Source of the DNA: Deltaproteobacteria bacterium
GTDB taxonomy: Bacteria > Desulfobacterota > UBA8473
NCBI GenBank assembly: GCA_030621455.1
Contig: JAUXHQ010000086.1
Coordinates: forward strand, 1-7,399
Direction: 5' to 3'
DNA length: 7,399 bases
This document shows positions 6,922-7,399 of this stretch, piece by piece. Under the pieces are notes generated by a model. That model was not told the DNA's origin and did not search any database. It saw only the letters and a program-made list of their open reading frames with translations. Position 1 is the first letter of the stretch. Each line of letters begins with the position of its first letter. The position numbers were made by a program, and so were the translations under genes.

Positions 6922-6928
6922 AAAGGAG
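6922..6928 (+). promoter_or_regulatory. Ribosome binding site of ACAD-2
   Basis: AAAGGAG lies five bases before ATG 6934 in the short 29-base spacer after the activase gene, supporting both this start and co-transcription. Confidence 0.8.
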
Positions 6929-6933
6929 AGAAC

Positions 6934-7399
6934 ATGCCATACCGGCTGACAGAAGAACAGAGACTTATCATAGAGACCGTGAAGAGGATCAGAAAAGAGA
7001 AGATCGCCCCACTTGTGGAAGAACTTGACAGAAGGGCCGAGTTTCCATGGGAAGTGCATAAGATACTCCTTGAGAACGGGTTCATAGGGTTGTCACTGCC
7101 TCAGGAATACGGAGGCGGAGGACTGGGTTTGCCGGCTTACTGTGTATTAACCGAAGAACTGTCTAATTTCTGCTATTCAGTGACGTTCTGGCTCAATGAT
7201 CTCCCCATAGAGCCTACTGTAACAGCCGGAACGCCTGAGCAAAAAGAGAAATACCTAACCAGATTTGTCAGAGGAGACATTATAGCATCTATTGCTATTA
7301 CAGAACCTGAAGCGGGTTCAGATGTAGCCAGTATTTCCACCCAGGCATTTCTCGATGGTGATGAGTATGTGATAAACGGGACGAAACGCTTCATTAGTA
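6934..7399 (+). CDS. Acyl-CoA dehydrogenase (ACAD-2), 5' part, cut by the window edge
   Basis: The first 155 codons are visible and run open to the edge. The protein begins MPYRLTEEQRLIIETV, the standard ACAD N-terminal helix, followed by LSLPQEYGGGG and the first family signature AITEPEAGSD (121-130) and then YVINGTKRFIS (145-155), which matches the FAD/substrate-binding beta domain. It would catalyse alpha,beta-dehydrogenation of an acyl-CoA. It differs clearly from ACAD-1 (for example the TFWLNDLPIEP stretch where ACAD-1 has SLFFSVHLIID), so the two probably act on different intermediates or form a mixed complex. The catalytic base lies in the missing half and cannot be read. Its closest match in the window is the broken scrap at 1-64, not ACAD-1. 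Confidence 0.9.
   Translation, partial: MPYRLTEEQRLIIETVKRIRKEKIAPLVEELDRRAEFPWEVHKILLENGFIGLSLPQEYGGGGLGLPAYCVLTEELSNFCYSVTFWLNDLPIEPTVTAGTPEQKEKYLTRFVRGDIIASIAITEPEAGSDVASISTQAFLDGDEYVINGTKRFIS

Overview
The window is a single-direction (+ strand) gene cluster. It points to a strictly anaerobic bacterium that combines radical chemistry with CoA-thioester (beta-oxidation-like) catabolism. The glycyl radical enzyme (GRE) and its activase are oxygen-sensitive. The mix with acyl-CoA dehydrogenases and a crotonase resembles clusters from sulfate-reducing or syntrophic Desulfobacterota-type degraders. That taxonomic guess is inference from gene content only; no marker gene is present.

Layout. 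Bases 1-64 hold a decayed scrap of an acyl-CoA dehydrogenase (ACAD) gene, interrupted by an in-frame TAG. Bases 65-321 are non-coding as far as I can see, with a possible weak promoter, a short palindrome and a small hairpin. Then come six genes: ACAD-1 (322-1464), GRE (1600-3978), enoyl-CoA hydratase/isomerase family protein (4034-4801), an amidohydrolase-2 (PF04909-like) protein (4921-5832), the GRE-activating radical SAM enzyme (5978-6904, most likely from a TTG start), and the first 155 codons of a second ACAD (6934 to the window edge). Spacers are 29-145 bases. I see no convincing terminator between genes, and most genes have strong AAAGGAGG-type ribosome binding sites, so a single operon is likely.

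How the genes may work together. The activase would install the radical on Gly767 of the GRE, which then passes it to Cys436. The ACADs and crotonase would oxidise and hydrate (or isomerise) a CoA thioester. The amidohydrolase-fold protein could be a hydrolase, hydratase, decarboxylase or ring-opening enzyme. The layout is analogous to toluene degradation (GRE, activase, then ACAD and hydratase), but the GRE does not look like benzylsuccinate synthase. Its active-site stretch is GCVQ, close to the GCVE of dehydratase/decarboxylase-type GREs but lacking the glutamate. The amidohydrolase also lacks the usual metal ligands. The cluster is therefore a good candidate for an uncharacterised anaerobic pathway with an unknown substrate. 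No CoA ligase/transferase, electron-transfer flavoprotein, transporter or regulator is visible in the window.
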